Assembly (NCBI GenBank): GCA_017545865.1
Contig: JAFWXO010000033.1
Coordinates: 95,915 to 159,914 of the forward strand
DNA from: Clostridia bacterium
GTDB taxonomy: Bacteria > Bacillota > Clostridia > Christensenellales > Borkfalkiaceae
Length of the DNA: 64,000 nt
Reading direction: 5' to 3'
Both the position numbers and the translations under genes were made by a program. Position 1 is the stretch's first letter. The number at the start of each line of letters is the position of its first letter. The notes beneath the pieces are model-generated. The model had not been told where the DNA came from. It worked only from the letters and a program-made list of their open reading frames with translations, and made no database searches. This document shows positions 25,374-34,347 of the stretch, in pieces.

Positions 25374-27950
25374 ATGGATAAAACATACGATTTAAACTTG
25401 GGCAGTTGGGGCCCGTATAATAAAGAATACGCAGGTATTTTAAATATCGCCGATAAAGAAAGGGGTACTACTTTTAACGTGGAACTTTTTCCAGGGTATT
25501 TTAGAAGAAGCGTTATGGCTTCAACTTTATTAGTTGACGGCGGTGTTAAACCTTGGAGCGCAAATTCTTCAAGAACAAACTTTACTTACCGCTACGAACT
25601 TGAGTGGAAAGATAAAGTTTACGTTGACGTTAACTACAACGTTTCAAACGATAAGCGCGTTGATATTAAATGTAATTTCGTTAACCATAGCGAAATTGAG
25701 CAGTCTTTAAATATCAATCTTTGCGCCTCACTCCAACCGATAAAAGAGTGTTTAGGCCCTGTGTTTTTGCGCTATAAACCCATAATAAAGCCAAAACTTT
25801 TAGGTAGTACCAAAAAGATAAACGCTCTTGATTACAAAGACATAAAAACTTCTCAAACTATTGCAAGCGGTGGTTTTTACCTTGGCGAAGGCAACGAAAA
25901 AAACGTTTCGTCTATCGGATCAACGGCGCTTGTTGGCAGTTATTTTTATAATGAAAATCACTTTGTTTCATATAACTTAAACGGCGAACAAATTTCTTCT
26001 TTCGGCGTTAGATACAAAGCCGAAAAAGATTTAATTTTAAAGGCGATAATTGATAAAAAGGAATTTAAACTTCCGCTTAAAAAATGCGACGAGTTTACTT
26101 ATTTTGGTATTGAAATCCCTAAAATATCGGCTTATAGCCTAACTTTTATCCCAAACGGCGCAGTAACTTTAGACTCTGTTTGCTTTGGCGATAATGCAAG
26201 GTGTGTTGAGTTTGAAACGCATCCGTTTAACTTTGAACCAAAGCGAACGGTGTGTGGTGTTTCAGATGGCGTTACCGACCAGCCTATTATTTCAAGCTAT
26301 AAAGAGTGCTTAAAACTATATTACGAAAGTGTTAACAAAACGTATATTATAAAGTGGGATTATCCCGTTAGTTTAATTCGCCGTTTTTACTGCGACGATA
26401 TAGGAAATATGCTTTGTTATCGCGCGCAAGACCACGTTAATCACTGGTGGCGTGGGGTTGGAAATAGCGTTTACGATAACGTTTTATCAAGCCCCATATT
26501 TTTAAAACCTAACGAAGAAAAAACAATCACCTTTACTATTTTTGAAGATGATGAAGAAACTCCTTACGTTGATAATTTTGAAAAGCCTATCCTTGAAGAT
26601 AACGAGTATGCTTTTTCAAACGCTTTAACAAAGGCAAACCTTTATTTAAACACCGTTTATCCTATTTATTCTCGCAAAACTTTTATCCGCCACAACACCC
26701 CTGGGCGTTTTTGGAACTGCTTATACACTTGGGATAGCGGTTTAATAGGCGTTGGGCTTGGCTCGGAAAGTTTTGAAGGCGGGTTTGATAATTTAACGGC
26801 GTATTTAACGCCGATTGGCGATAAGCATAGCCCGTGCATTTTTGCAGGCTCAACCGTTCCAACCCAAGTTTTACTTTATAAATACCTTTTTGATAAATAT
26901 CCAACTAAGCGTGAAAAGTTAAAAGAAATTTATCCTTCAGTAAAGCAAATTTTTGATTTCTATAAAGGGCTTTCAGATGAACTTTCCTTTAAAACTGGTT
27001 TAGCAAGCGCGTGGAAGTATAACTATAATAGCGGTGGTTGGGATGATTATCCCCCGCAAAAGTATTTAGCGTTATCAAATCGCAAAAACGGCAAGGAAAA
27101 TTATCAAAACACAGTTCCCGTAATAACGTCAACTTTCACAGTTTTAATAGCCAAAATTTTGCGTGAAATAGCTAATTATTTCGGTTTTGAAAACGAATAC
27201 GACGAGTATATTGAAAAAACGGCTTTATCGATAGAAACCAACCTATGGAACGATAAAACGGGATATTATTCCTATCTCGTACACGACGATCAAGGGAACG
27301 CTAAAGAGTTTTTATCTTATCGTGACGGTAGCGACTATAACCTTGGGTTTGACGGGGTTTATCCGATAATTGCAGGCGTATCTTCAAATGATAGAAGAAA
27401 GCGCGTTATTAAAAACGTTAAAACGGGCTTGCTTACTAAATACGGCATTTCCGCTGTTGACGTTCGCGCAAGTTATTTTTCAAAAACGGGTTACTGGAAC
27501 GGCTCGGTTTGGGTTCCACACGGCTGGATACTTTGGAATTCCCTTTTAGATCAAGGCGAAATAGACCTTGCAAGCGATATAGCCAAAGCCTACCTTGACA
27601 AGTGGGCGAAAGAAGTTAATGAAACTTATTGCTTATTCGAGCATTTTATGCTCTATAGCGGCAGGGGCGCAGGCTATCATAATTTTAGTGGGCTTTCTTC
27701 GCCTATGCTTGATTTTTATAACGCCTACTACAAAGGTGGCAACGTTTCTTGCGGGTTTGAAACGATTATAATTTCAAACACCGAAAACGAAATTGAGTAT
27801 AGAACTGAACGAGATAACGCCTTCCTTTTAATCGTAACGGATAAAGAAAGTTTTATCGTGAACGGCAAAGAAAGAAAAGCGATAAAATCGTTTGGCAAGG
27901 CAAAATACCTACCTATTGAAAAAGGTAACGGTAAAATTTTGATAAAATAA
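25374..27950 (+). CDS. GH63-like (alpha/alpha)6-barrel glycoside hydrolase
   Basis: An 858-residue protein without signal peptide, so probably cytoplasmic. An N-terminal beta-rich domain (about residues 1-400) precedes a helical-barrel catalytic domain. The stretch FWNCLYTWDSGLIGVGLG near 445-460 offers a candidate acid Asp, GYWNGSVWVPHGWILWNSLL near 710 resembles the GH63/GH37 YWRGP region, and CLFEHFMLYSGRGAGYHNFS near 755 offers a candidate base Glu. Family members act on alpha-glucosides or mannosylglycerate; the true substrate is unknown. No ribosome site is visible before the ATG, which directly follows the hairpin array. It ends at a bidirectional terminator. Confidence 0.75.
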   Translation: MDKTYDLNLGSWGPYNKEYAGILNIADKERGTTFNVELFPGYFRRSVMASTLLVDGGVKPWSANSSRTNFTYRYELEWKDKVYVDVNYNVSNDKRVDIKCNFVNHSEIEQSLNINLCASLQPIKECLGPVFLRYKPIIKPKLLGSTKKINALDYKDIKTSQTIASGGFYLGEGNEKNVSSIGSTALVGSYFYNENHFVSYNLNGEQISSFGVRYKAEKDLILKAIIDKKEFKLPLKKCDEFTYFGIEIPKISAYSLTFIPNGAVTLDSVCFGDNARCVEFETHPFNFEPKRTVCGVSDGVTDQPIISSYKECLKLYYESVNKTYIIKWDYPVSLIRRFYCDDIGNMLCYRAQDHVNHWWRGVGNSVYDNVLSSPIFLKPNEEKTITFTIFEDDEETPYVDNFEKPILEDNEYAFSNALTKANLYLNTVYPIYSRKTFIRHNTPGRFWNCLYTWDSGLIGVGLGSESFEGGFDNLTAYLTPIGDKHSPCIFAGSTVPTQVLLYKYLFDKYPTKREKLKEIYPSVKQIFDFYKGLSDELSFKTGLASAWKYNYNSGGWDDYPPQKYLALSNRKNGKENYQNTVPVITSTFTVLIAKILREIANYFGFENEYDEYIEKTALSIETNLWNDKTGYYSYLVHDDQGNAKEFLSYRDGSDYNLGFDGVYPIIAGVSSNDRRKRVIKNVKTGLLTKYGISAVDVRASYFSKTGYWNGSVWVPHGWILWNSLLDQGEIDLASDIAKAYLDKWAKEVNETYCLFEHFMLYSGRGAGYHNFSGLSSPMLDFYNAYYKGGNVSCGFETIIISNTENEIEYRTERDNAFLLIVTDKESFIVNGKERKAIKSFGKAKYLPIEKGNGKILIK

Positions 27951-27980
27951 AAAGAGTTGAGCGGTTTGCTCAACTCTTTT
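27950..27980. terminator. Bidirectional terminator between the glycosidase and Dabb genes
   Basis: A 13-bp perfect stem (27950-27962 with 27968-27980), loop GGTTT, A/T tracts on both sides. It overlaps the glycosidase stop. Confidence 0.9.
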
Positions 27981-27993
27981 ATTTAGCAATAAA

Positions 27994-28287
27994 TTAGTCA
28001 ACTTCGTAATCAACGGCGATTGAAGATTCCATTTTTTCGTGCATATATTTTTTAACAACGTTAACGTGGTATTCGTTTTTTTGGTATTCTTCAAGTTTTT
28101 TAAGGTCTTCCACAACAACTTGTAAAATAAGGTCGTAAGAACGGGGAGTGTCTAAAACGTTTTGCCCAACTTCGATTCCCCAAATTTGCGGAACTTTAGT
28201 TATCATTGAAAGTAAAACGTTGGTTGCCTTTTCCTTAGCATCGTCGCTATTATCTTTAAGCTTAAAACATACTACGTGTTTAATCAT
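27994..28287 (-). CDS. Dabb-family (stress-responsive alpha/beta barrel) protein
   Basis: A 97-residue single Dabb domain. It begins MIKHVVCFKLKDNSDDAKEK and has the SYDLILQVVVEDLKKLEEYQ core typical of this small dimeric ferredoxin-like fold. Functions in the family range from stress response to polyketide cyclisation, so no reaction is proposed. A strong AAAGGAG site precedes the ATG. It is the last gene of the dnaA-mnmG operon, 11 nt after a small gene. Confidence 0.88.
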   Translation of the reverse strand: MIKHVVCFKLKDNSDDAKEKATNVLLSMITKVPQIWGIEVGQNVLDTPRSYDLILQVVVEDLKKLEEYQKNEYHVNVVKKYMHEKMESSIAVDYEVD

Positions 28288-28298
28288 AATATTCTCCT

Positions 28299-28463
28299 TT
28301 ACCAGTCTTGGCGGTCGCTAATTTTAATATCGTCGTAATACTCAAAGTATTTGGACTTAAACTTAGCCGTTTCCGCTCTTGCTTTTTGTTTTTTTATTTG
28401 TTCTTTTTTAATTTCTTCCGCCGTTTTTTCGGTGGTCTTTTTAATTTCAGTTTCGTTTTTCAT
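28299..28463 (-). CDS. Small lysine/glutamate-rich protein (54 aa)
   Basis: A 54-codon frame whose ATG lies inside the last codons of mnmG (17-nt overlap) and whose TAA abuts the ribosome site of the Dabb gene, so it fills the gap between them exactly. The product starts MKNETEIKKTTEKTAEEIKK, probably one charged helix, and ends with a Tyr/Asp-rich tail, YFEYYDDIKISDRQDW. I do not recognise a family. The tight fit between two real genes, with no spare sequence, supports a real gene; the ribosome site is weak and translation could be coupled to mnmG termination. Confidence 0.6.
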   Translation of the reverse strand: MKNETEIKKTTEKTAEEIKKEQIKKQKARAETAKFKSKYFEYYDDIKISDRQDW

Positions 28464-30324
28464 ACTTAGTTTTCAAATATACCATTAACACCGCAATATC
28501 CGCTGGGCTAACGCCTGAAATTCTCTGCGCTTGGTCAAGGTTTAAAGGCTTAATATCGCCAAGTTTTTGCCTTGCTTCAAGCCTAAGCCCGTCAATAGAC
28601 GAGTAGTCGATATCGGTTGGTAATTCCTTGTCTTTAAGTTTTTGCGCTCTCTCTATAGCGTCAAGTTCCTTTTTGATATAGCCTTCGTATCTAACGTCAG
28701 TTTCGGCAGTTTCAAGAAGATCGTTAGGGGCGTAATCAAAAGCGCTGAAACGCTCTTTAATATCTTTAATTTTAATACCGCGCCTAATCATATCCGCGTA
28801 AGAAAGCGGAGATAAAACTTCGCCCGGCGTTCTTTCTTCAACAAAGGGTTTCGCGTCTTTATACGGAACAACCGTTTTAAGTTCTTCTTGAATTTTTTGT
28901 TCAAGATTTCGCCTTATAAGGTAGTTTTCCCATCTTTCATCGGTTACTAAGCCGAATTCTCTACCGATGGGCGTGAGCCTTGAATCAGTGTTGTCTTGGC
29001 GGAGAATTAAGCGGTATTCCGCGCGGGAAGTCATCATGCGGTAAGGCTCGTTAGTCCCCTTAGTTACAAGATCGTCAATAAGCACGCCAGTGTAGCCTTG
29101 GTTTCTGCCAAGAATAAGCGGCGCTTTATTTTGAAGATACATGCTTGCGTTAAGCCCTGCAATAAGGCCTTGAACGGCTGCTTCTTCATAACCGCTTGTT
29201 CCGTTGATTTGCCCTGCGGTAAACAAGCCTTTAACCTTTTTAAATTCTAAGGTGGGAAGAAGGTCTAAACTGTCAATACAATCGTATTCGATAGCGTACG
29301 CGTATCTCATAAACTTGCAGTTTTCAAAGCCTTCGATCGAGCGGTACATTTCTTCTTGAACGTCAATCGGCATGGAAGAAGACATGCCTTGAACGTAAAC
29401 TTCGTTAGTGTCAAGCCCTTCGGGTTCTAAGAAGATTTGGTGGCGTTCCTTATCTTCAAATCTTACGACTTTCGTTTCAATTGACGGGCAGTATCTTGGG
29501 CCAGTGGTCGTGATAAAGCCGTTGTATAAAGGGGAACGGTCAAGGTTTTTAAGGATAATTTCGTGCGTTTTTTGGTTGGTGTAACCAAGATAGCACGGCT
29601 TTTTGTTTTCAGGAAGTTTTGGGGTAAGGTAGGAAAAGGGGTAAATATCGTCTTCCCCGGGTTGGATTGAGAACTTTGAAAAGTCAATCGTTCTCTTGTC
29701 AATTCTTGCGGGAGTTCCCGTTTTAAAGCGCCTTACTTTAAAGCCGAGTTTTATTAAACTATCGGTAAGTTTAGTTGCGTTTTGAAAGCCTGAAGGGCCT
29801 GCAAACTGCTTGTAGTCGCCAGAGATTATATCGCTGTTTAAGTAAACGCCAGTTGCAACAACCACAGTTTTGCACTCAAACAAACTGTTATAGTTGGTAA
29901 CAACGCCGGTAACCTTTTCGCCGTCGGTCAAAATCTCGGTTGCTTCGCATTGAACGATAGTGAGATTTTCAGTGTTTTCAAGCGTTTTTTTCATTTCGCG
30001 GTGGTAAAGGTTTTTATCCGCTTGCGCGCGAAGTGATTGAACGGCAACGCCTTTACCACGGTTGAGCATTTTGATTTGGAGCATTGTTTTATCAATGTTA
30101 ACGCCCATTTCACCGCCTAACGCATCAAGCTCGCGAACGAGATGACCTTTTGCCGTTCCGCCGATTGACGGGTTGCACGCCATAAACGCAATATTGTCTA
30201 AATTGATTGTCATAAGCGCTGTTTTTTGACCGGTGCGGGCTAAGGCAAGCGCGGCTTCGCAACCTGCGTGCCCTGCGCCTATAACTACCGCATCGTAAGC
30301 GCTTTTAAGAATGTAATCTTGCAT
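28447..30324 (-). CDS. mnmG: tRNA uridine-5-carboxymethylaminomethyl(34) synthesis enzyme MnmG
   Basis: A 625-residue FAD- and NADH-binding tRNA modification protein that works with MnmE on U34. [20 protein letters not shown] (residues 9-28) binds FAD. [22 protein letters not shown]-type sequence is present as [20 protein letters not shown], and [18 protein letters not shown] near 370 is a further signature. The C-terminal GIDA helical domain ends [18 protein letters not shown]. It starts 1 nt after the dnaA stop, a placement typical of origin neighbourhoods. Confidence 0.97.
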   Translation of the reverse strand: [625 protein letters not shown]

Positions 30325-30325
30325 A

Positions 30326-31672
30326 TTATTTCTTTAAAATTAAGTTTTTAATATCGTTTACTTCGGTGGCGAAAGTGTCGCTAATTCTAATAAGTTCGTT
30401 AACCTTATCGCGAGAGTGAATAATCGTTGCGTAATTTTTTCCGCCGAGCGCTTGACCGATAGTAACGAGCGGAATTGACATAAGTTCCGTCATAAGATAA
30501 GCGCAAATTTGCCTTGGCTCAACGAGTTCTTTATTTCTCTTTTTGGAAGTAAGGTCAGATTTTTTAATTTTGTAATACTTACAAACGGTGTCGATTATAG
30601 ACGACGTGGTAATGGTTTCCTTAACGTCAGGCTGAGCGCTGTCTTTAAGCGCTTCAACGGCAAGTTCAAGGGTTGGTTGTTGTTCGTGAAGGAGTGCTGA
30701 GAATAAAACTTTATTGAGCATACCTTCCAAACTTCTAACGTTATCGTCTGACTTTTCAGCGATGTAAGTTGCCACGTCAAGCCCAACGATTTGCTTTTTA
30801 AGTTCGGCTTTCTTTTGAACGATTGCAATCTTAGTTTCAATATCCGGCGGAAGAACTTGCGCCTTTAAACCGCCTTCAAAACGGGTGCGTAAGCGCTCGT
30901 CTAAAAGTTCAATTTCCTTAGGTTCACAGTCGGCAGATAGTACGATTTGCTTGTTCGCGCCGTAAAGTTCGTTAAAGGTGTGGAAAAACTCTTCTTGAGT
31001 TGATTGTTTTTTAGATAAAAACTGAACGTCGTCAACGATTAAAATATCAACGTTTCTATACCTGTTTCTAAGCGATTTTCCCTCTTGAGAGTAGGCTTTA
31101 CCCGAACGGATATTTTCAATAAGATCAGTCATAAACTTTTCGCAAGTAGCGTATAAAACCTTCTTTTTGGGTTGGGTTTTATTAACGTAATTTGCGATAG
31201 AGTGCATTATGTGGGTTTTACCAAGACCTGAAGCGCCGTAGATAAAGAGGGGGTTGTAGTTATTGCCCGGATCTTCCGCAACTGCTTTTGAAGCAGCGTA
31301 AAGATAGCGGTTTGAGTTGCCCACTACGAAGTTATCAAAAGTGTAATTAGGGTCGATCGGCAAACTTTCAATCTTAGTTTCATTTTGGCTGTCAGCCTTA
31401 GTGGAAACGTATTCAGACGGGTCAGTTCCAACGAAAATTTCAATATCGGTTACGATAGAATTTGCGCGCTTAAAAGCGGTTAAGAGTTTAGGCTTAACCG
31501 TGCCAAGATTTAAAAATTCCGCATCGCTTGCCTTTTTAGTCATTAAAACGATGGTTTTATCGCATAAATCGATTGGTTTTAAATTTTTAACGTGTTGGTC
31601 AAAAGTGAATTTTGAAAATATCTTTTCAAGTTCAGGAAGCGCCGACTTCCAAATAATTTCGTAACTTTGCAT
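30326..31672 (-). CDS. dnaA: Chromosomal replication initiator DnaA
   Basis: A 448-residue initiator ATPase. Domain I occupies about residues 1-80, and a short linker precedes the AAA+ domain with Walker A GASGLGKTHIMHSI near 145 and Walker B DILIVDDVQFL near 208. The C-terminal domain IV carries the DnaA-box-binding helix-turn-helix, including LVTIGQALGGKNYATIIHS (signature ending near 430). It is divergent from recF; dnaN, normally next to dnaA, is absent from the window. Its promoter interlocks with that of recF. Confidence 0.98.
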   Translation of the reverse strand: MQSYEIIWKSALPELEKIFSKFTFDQHVKNLKPIDLCDKTIVLMTKKASDAEFLNLGTVKPKLLTAFKRANSIVTDIEIFVGTDPSEYVSTKADSQNETKIESLPIDPNYTFDNFVVGNSNRYLYAASKAVAEDPGNNYNPLFIYGASGLGKTHIMHSIANYVNKTQPKKKVLYATCEKFMTDLIENIRSGKAYSQEGKSLRNRYRNVDILIVDDVQFLSKKQSTQEEFFHTFNELYGANKQIVLSADCEPKEIELLDERLRTRFEGGLKAQVLPPDIETKIAIVQKKAELKKQIVGLDVATYIAEKSDDNVRSLEGMLNKVLFSALLHEQQPTLELAVEALKDSAQPDVKETITTSSIIDTVCKYYKIKKSDLTSKKRNKELVEPRQICAYLMTELMSIPLVTIGQALGGKNYATIIHSRDKVNELIRISDTFATEVNDIKNLILKK

Positions 31673-31701
31673 AAATTTATTACCCTTGTTTACCGTTTAT
31701 C

Positions 31702-31730
31702 TTGTATTTTTTCTCAACTTAGTGTATAAT
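31702..31730 (+). promoter_or_regulatory. recF promoter
   Basis: TTGTAT (31702-31707), 17-bp spacer, TATAAT (31725-31730). It leaves a leader of about 38 nt. Confidence 0.7.
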
Positions 31731-31736
31731 GAGTTT

Positions 31737-31765
31737 ATTATATAATAAAAAGTTCTAAAAATCAA
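31737..31765 (-). promoter_or_regulatory. dnaA promoter, interlocked with the recF promoter
   Basis: On the minus strand, TTGATT (31765-31760), 17-bp spacer, TATAAT (31742-31737). The -10 is part of the 14-bp palindrome TTATTATATAATAA (31735-31748) at the predicted recF start site. Confidence 0.7.
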
Positions 31766-31774
31766 CAGTTTGAA

Positions 31775-32848
31775 ATGCACATTAAAAAACTAACTTTACA
31801 AAACTTTCGCAACTATGAAAACGCTATTTTCGAGTTTAGCGATGGAATAAACGTTTTAGTCGGCGATAACGCTCAAGGCAAAACCAACTGCGCCGAAGCC
31901 GTGTTTTATCTTTGCACGGGCTATTCCCCAAGGGCGGGGAAAGACCGTCAAGTTGTAAAATACGGGCAAAAATCGGCTAAAATTAGCGGTGTTTGCAACT
32001 CGCGTTACGGGCTTACCGAAGTTGAAATCAACTTCTTGCTTTCTAAGAAAGACGTTTTTGTTAACGGCGTAAAACTAGGTAAAATAGGCGAACTTATGGG
32101 CAATATAAACTCGGTGTTTTTTAACCCCGGGGAACTTAAACTCGTTCAACAAAGCCCTGAAGATAGGCGAAGGTTTATGGATATATCCATATCGCAAATG
32201 GATAAAAGTTATTTCTACACCCTTCAAAAGTATCGCAAAATCTTAGAGCAACGAAACGACCTTTTAAAGAGTGAAGATAGGGAAACTATCGACCAAACGT
32301 TACCGCTTTGGGATAGAGAACTTGCAATTTCGGGCGTTGAAATTATAAACAAGCGCAACGAATTTATTAGTAAAATTTATCCGCACGCTCAAAAAATTCA
32401 CTCGTATATTACGGGCGGTGGCGAACTTGAACTTACCTTGGAAACCCCGCATTACACGGGCGGTGGCGTTGATGAACTTATCAGCGAATACGCATCTCGC
32501 GTTGAAAAGGATATAATCTTGGGCTACACAACGGTTGGCCCGCACCGCAACGATATAAAGATTAAAGTTGACGGGGAAGACGTGAGAGTTTACGGCTCTC
32601 AAGGTCAACAAAGAACGGTTGCGCTATCGCTTAAACTTGCGGAAGTTGAAGTGTTTCACGAAGCGTTTAACGAATACCCCGTTTTGATACTTGACGATGC
32701 TCTTTCCGAACTCGATATTAAGAGAAGAAACCGCCTTATAGACTTGATTTCGGGCTTCCAAACGATAATAACGTTAACCGAAATTCCAGAAGAATTGAAG
32801 GGCGTTAACGCCAAGATTTTTAAAATTGAACAAGGAAAAATATGGTGA
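31775..32848 (+). CDS. recF: DNA replication and repair protein RecF
   Basis: A 357-residue SMC-like ATPase. Walker A VLVGDNAQGKTNCAEAV is near residue 29, the signature YGSQGQQRTVALSLKLAE near 270, and Walker B PVLILDDALSELD near 305. It directs RecR/RecO to gaps. It normally follows dnaN downstream of dnaA; here it stands alone, divergent from dnaA, with its own terminator overlapping the stop. The ribosome site is weak. Confidence 0.97.
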   Translation: MHIKKLTLQNFRNYENAIFEFSDGINVLVGDNAQGKTNCAEAVFYLCTGYSPRAGKDRQVVKYGQKSAKISGVCNSRYGLTEVEINFLLSKKDVFVNGVKLGKIGELMGNINSVFFNPGELKLVQQSPEDRRRFMDISISQMDKSYFYTLQKYRKILEQRNDLLKSEDRETIDQTLPLWDRELAISGVEIINKRNEFISKIYPHAQKIHSYITGGGELELTLETPHYTGGGVDELISEYASRVEKDIILGYTTVGPHRNDIKIKVDGEDVRVYGSQGQQRTVALSLKLAEVEVFHEAFNEYPVLILDDALSELDIKRRNRLIDLISGFQTIITLTEIPEELKGVNAKIFKIEQGKIW

Positions 32849-32868
32849 GCGAAAGCCCACCATATTTT
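32839..32868. terminator. Terminator between recF and malQ
   Basis: AATATGGTG (32839-32847) pairs with 32858-32866; a GAAA tetraloop closes the inner stem. It overlaps the recF stop and is likely used from both sides. Confidence 0.75.
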
Positions 32869-34300
32869 AAATTCTGCCGTATAATTTATTGATATAATAA
32901 TAGTATTTTTCGTCAACTGTTTCAATGGCGTTTTCAGTAATTCTAAACGCCCAGTTGTTTTTGGGAATACCCGGGGTGTTAAGCCTTGTATCCGCGCCGT
33001 ATTTCAAAATATCTTGAATAGGAAATACCGTAAGGTTAGCGGGGGATAAAAGCATGCCCTTGATAACGTTATCGTAACACTCGTTCCATTTATCCCTTTC
33101 AACGCCAAAGTAATCGGTTATCTTGTTTTTAATTTCATCGCTACTTTCCCAAACGAAACCAAGAAGGGTGTTGTTGTCGTGTGTGCCTGTGTATGCGATA
33201 GAGTTGTTTTCGTAGTTATGGGGAAGGTGTGGGGAGTTTTCTTCGCTGATAAAACCAAACTGCAAAACCTTCATACCGGGGAAACCGCTCTTTTTAACGA
33301 GAGTTCTAACTTCATCGGTAATAAGCCCCAAGTCTTCTGCGATAACGGTAAAGTCGCCAAGTGATTTTTTGATTTCGTTAATAAACGGAAGGCGTGGGCC
33401 TTTTTTCCATTTGCCGTTCTTAGCCGTTTTTTCAGTGGGCTTTATGGCAAAGTAATCTTGAAAGGCTCTAAAATGGTCAATCCTAACCCCGTCAAAGAGT
33501 TTTTTATGGAAATCAATACGGCGTTTCCACCAAGTATAGCCGTTTTGCTTCATTTTGTTCCAGTTATAAAGCGGGTTGCCCCAAAGTTGACCGTCTTTTG
33601 AAAAATAGTCGGGCGGAACGCCTGCAACGAGAGTGGGTTTTCCGTTTTTATCAAGCAAGAACTCGTTTTTATTGTAGAAAAGGTCGCTACTATCGTAGTC
33701 AACGTAGATAGGCATATCGCCGATAATCTTAACGCCTTTTGAGTTGGCGTAATTTTTAATCTCAAACCACTCGGTAAAAAATTCGTACTGAACAAATTTC
33801 CAAACGTTAAAAGCGTTTTGGTCGGGAGTGAAAATAGTCCAGTCGCTATGCGCTTTGTTTTGGTTGGCGGTTTTTAGCGCCATAAACTCGCAAAATGCAA
33901 GCGTTTCGGGAAATTCTTCAAAGAACTTATCCATTTTGTTAAAATCTTTGAAGTTTTTTGATGCTTTTTCAAGGAGTGAAAACCTTTCCTTTTTAAGCCT
34001 ATCAAACTCGCAAAGATACGGTGAGTTTTGTTTAGCCCCGTCTAAATCGGCTTTTGAGATATAGCCTTTTTTATAAAGGGTTGGAAGGTCTATAAAATAG
34101 GGGTTACCACTAAACGCCCCGAACGATTTGTAAGGCGAATTGCACTCGTCTGGCAAACAAAAGGGGAGAACTTGCCAGTAAGAAAAACCGCTATCCGACA
34201 AAAAGTCGATAAATTCTTTTGCTTCGCTACCAAAACTGCCGATTGAATAGTCGCCGTAAAGCGAAGATATATGCATTAAAATTCCACTTGCTCTTTTCAT
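32867..34300 (-). CDS. malQ: 4-alpha-glucanotransferase
   Basis: A 477-residue GH77 amylomaltase that transfers maltooligosaccharide units between glucans. The N-terminal RASGILMHISSLYGDYSIGS is the family opening. DGVRIDHFRAFQDYFAIK near residue 275 holds the nucleophile Asp, FTVIAEDLGLITDEV near 325 the acid/base Glu, and AYTGTHDNNTLLGF near 375 the third carboxylate. The start ATG has no Shine-Dalgarno sequence, and a fitting -10 ends just 6 nt upstream, so the mRNA may be leaderless. It suggests glycogen or maltodextrin use. Confidence 0.96.
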   Translation of the reverse strand: MKRASGILMHISSLYGDYSIGSFGSEAKEFIDFLSDSGFSYWQVLPFCLPDECNSPYKSFGAFSGNPYFIDLPTLYKKGYISKADLDGAKQNSPYLCEFDRLKKERFSLLEKASKNFKDFNKMDKFFEEFPETLAFCEFMALKTANQNKAHSDWTIFTPDQNAFNVWKFVQYEFFTEWFEIKNYANSKGVKIIGDMPIYVDYDSSDLFYNKNEFLLDKNGKPTLVAGVPPDYFSKDGQLWGNPLYNWNKMKQNGYTWWKRRIDFHKKLFDGVRIDHFRAFQDYFAIKPTEKTAKNGKWKKGPRLPFINEIKKSLGDFTVIAEDLGLITDEVRTLVKKSGFPGMKVLQFGFISEENSPHLPHNYENNSIAYTGTHDNNTLLGFVWESSDEIKNKITDYFGVERDKWNECYDNVIKGMLLSPANLTVFPIQDILKYGADTRLNTPGIPKNNWAFRITENAIETVDEKYYYYINKLYGRI

Positions 34301-34306
34301 AGTAAT

Positions 34307-34335
34307 AGTTTAGCACAAAAAAAGCAGTTTTACAA
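34307..34335 (-). promoter_or_regulatory. Predicted malQ promoter, leaderless
   Basis: On the minus strand, TTGTAA (34335-34330), 17-bp spacer, TAAACT (34312-34307). The -35 lies inside the upstream terminator hairpin, and transcription would start at about the ATG. Confidence 0.5.
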
Positions 34336-34346
34336 CTGCTTTTTTA
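34317..34346 (-). terminator. Terminator of the ABC exporter-PHP operon
   Basis: AGCAGTT (34323-34329) pairs with AACTGCT (34334-34340), extended by A/T pairs, with a T-run on the minus strand. Confidence 0.85.
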
Positions 34347-34347
34347 A

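Noticed and set aside
31673-31774. dnaA-recF gap as the replication origin
   Set aside because: Only 102 bp long, filled by two promoters, and no TTATNCACA-type DnaA box found by eye.
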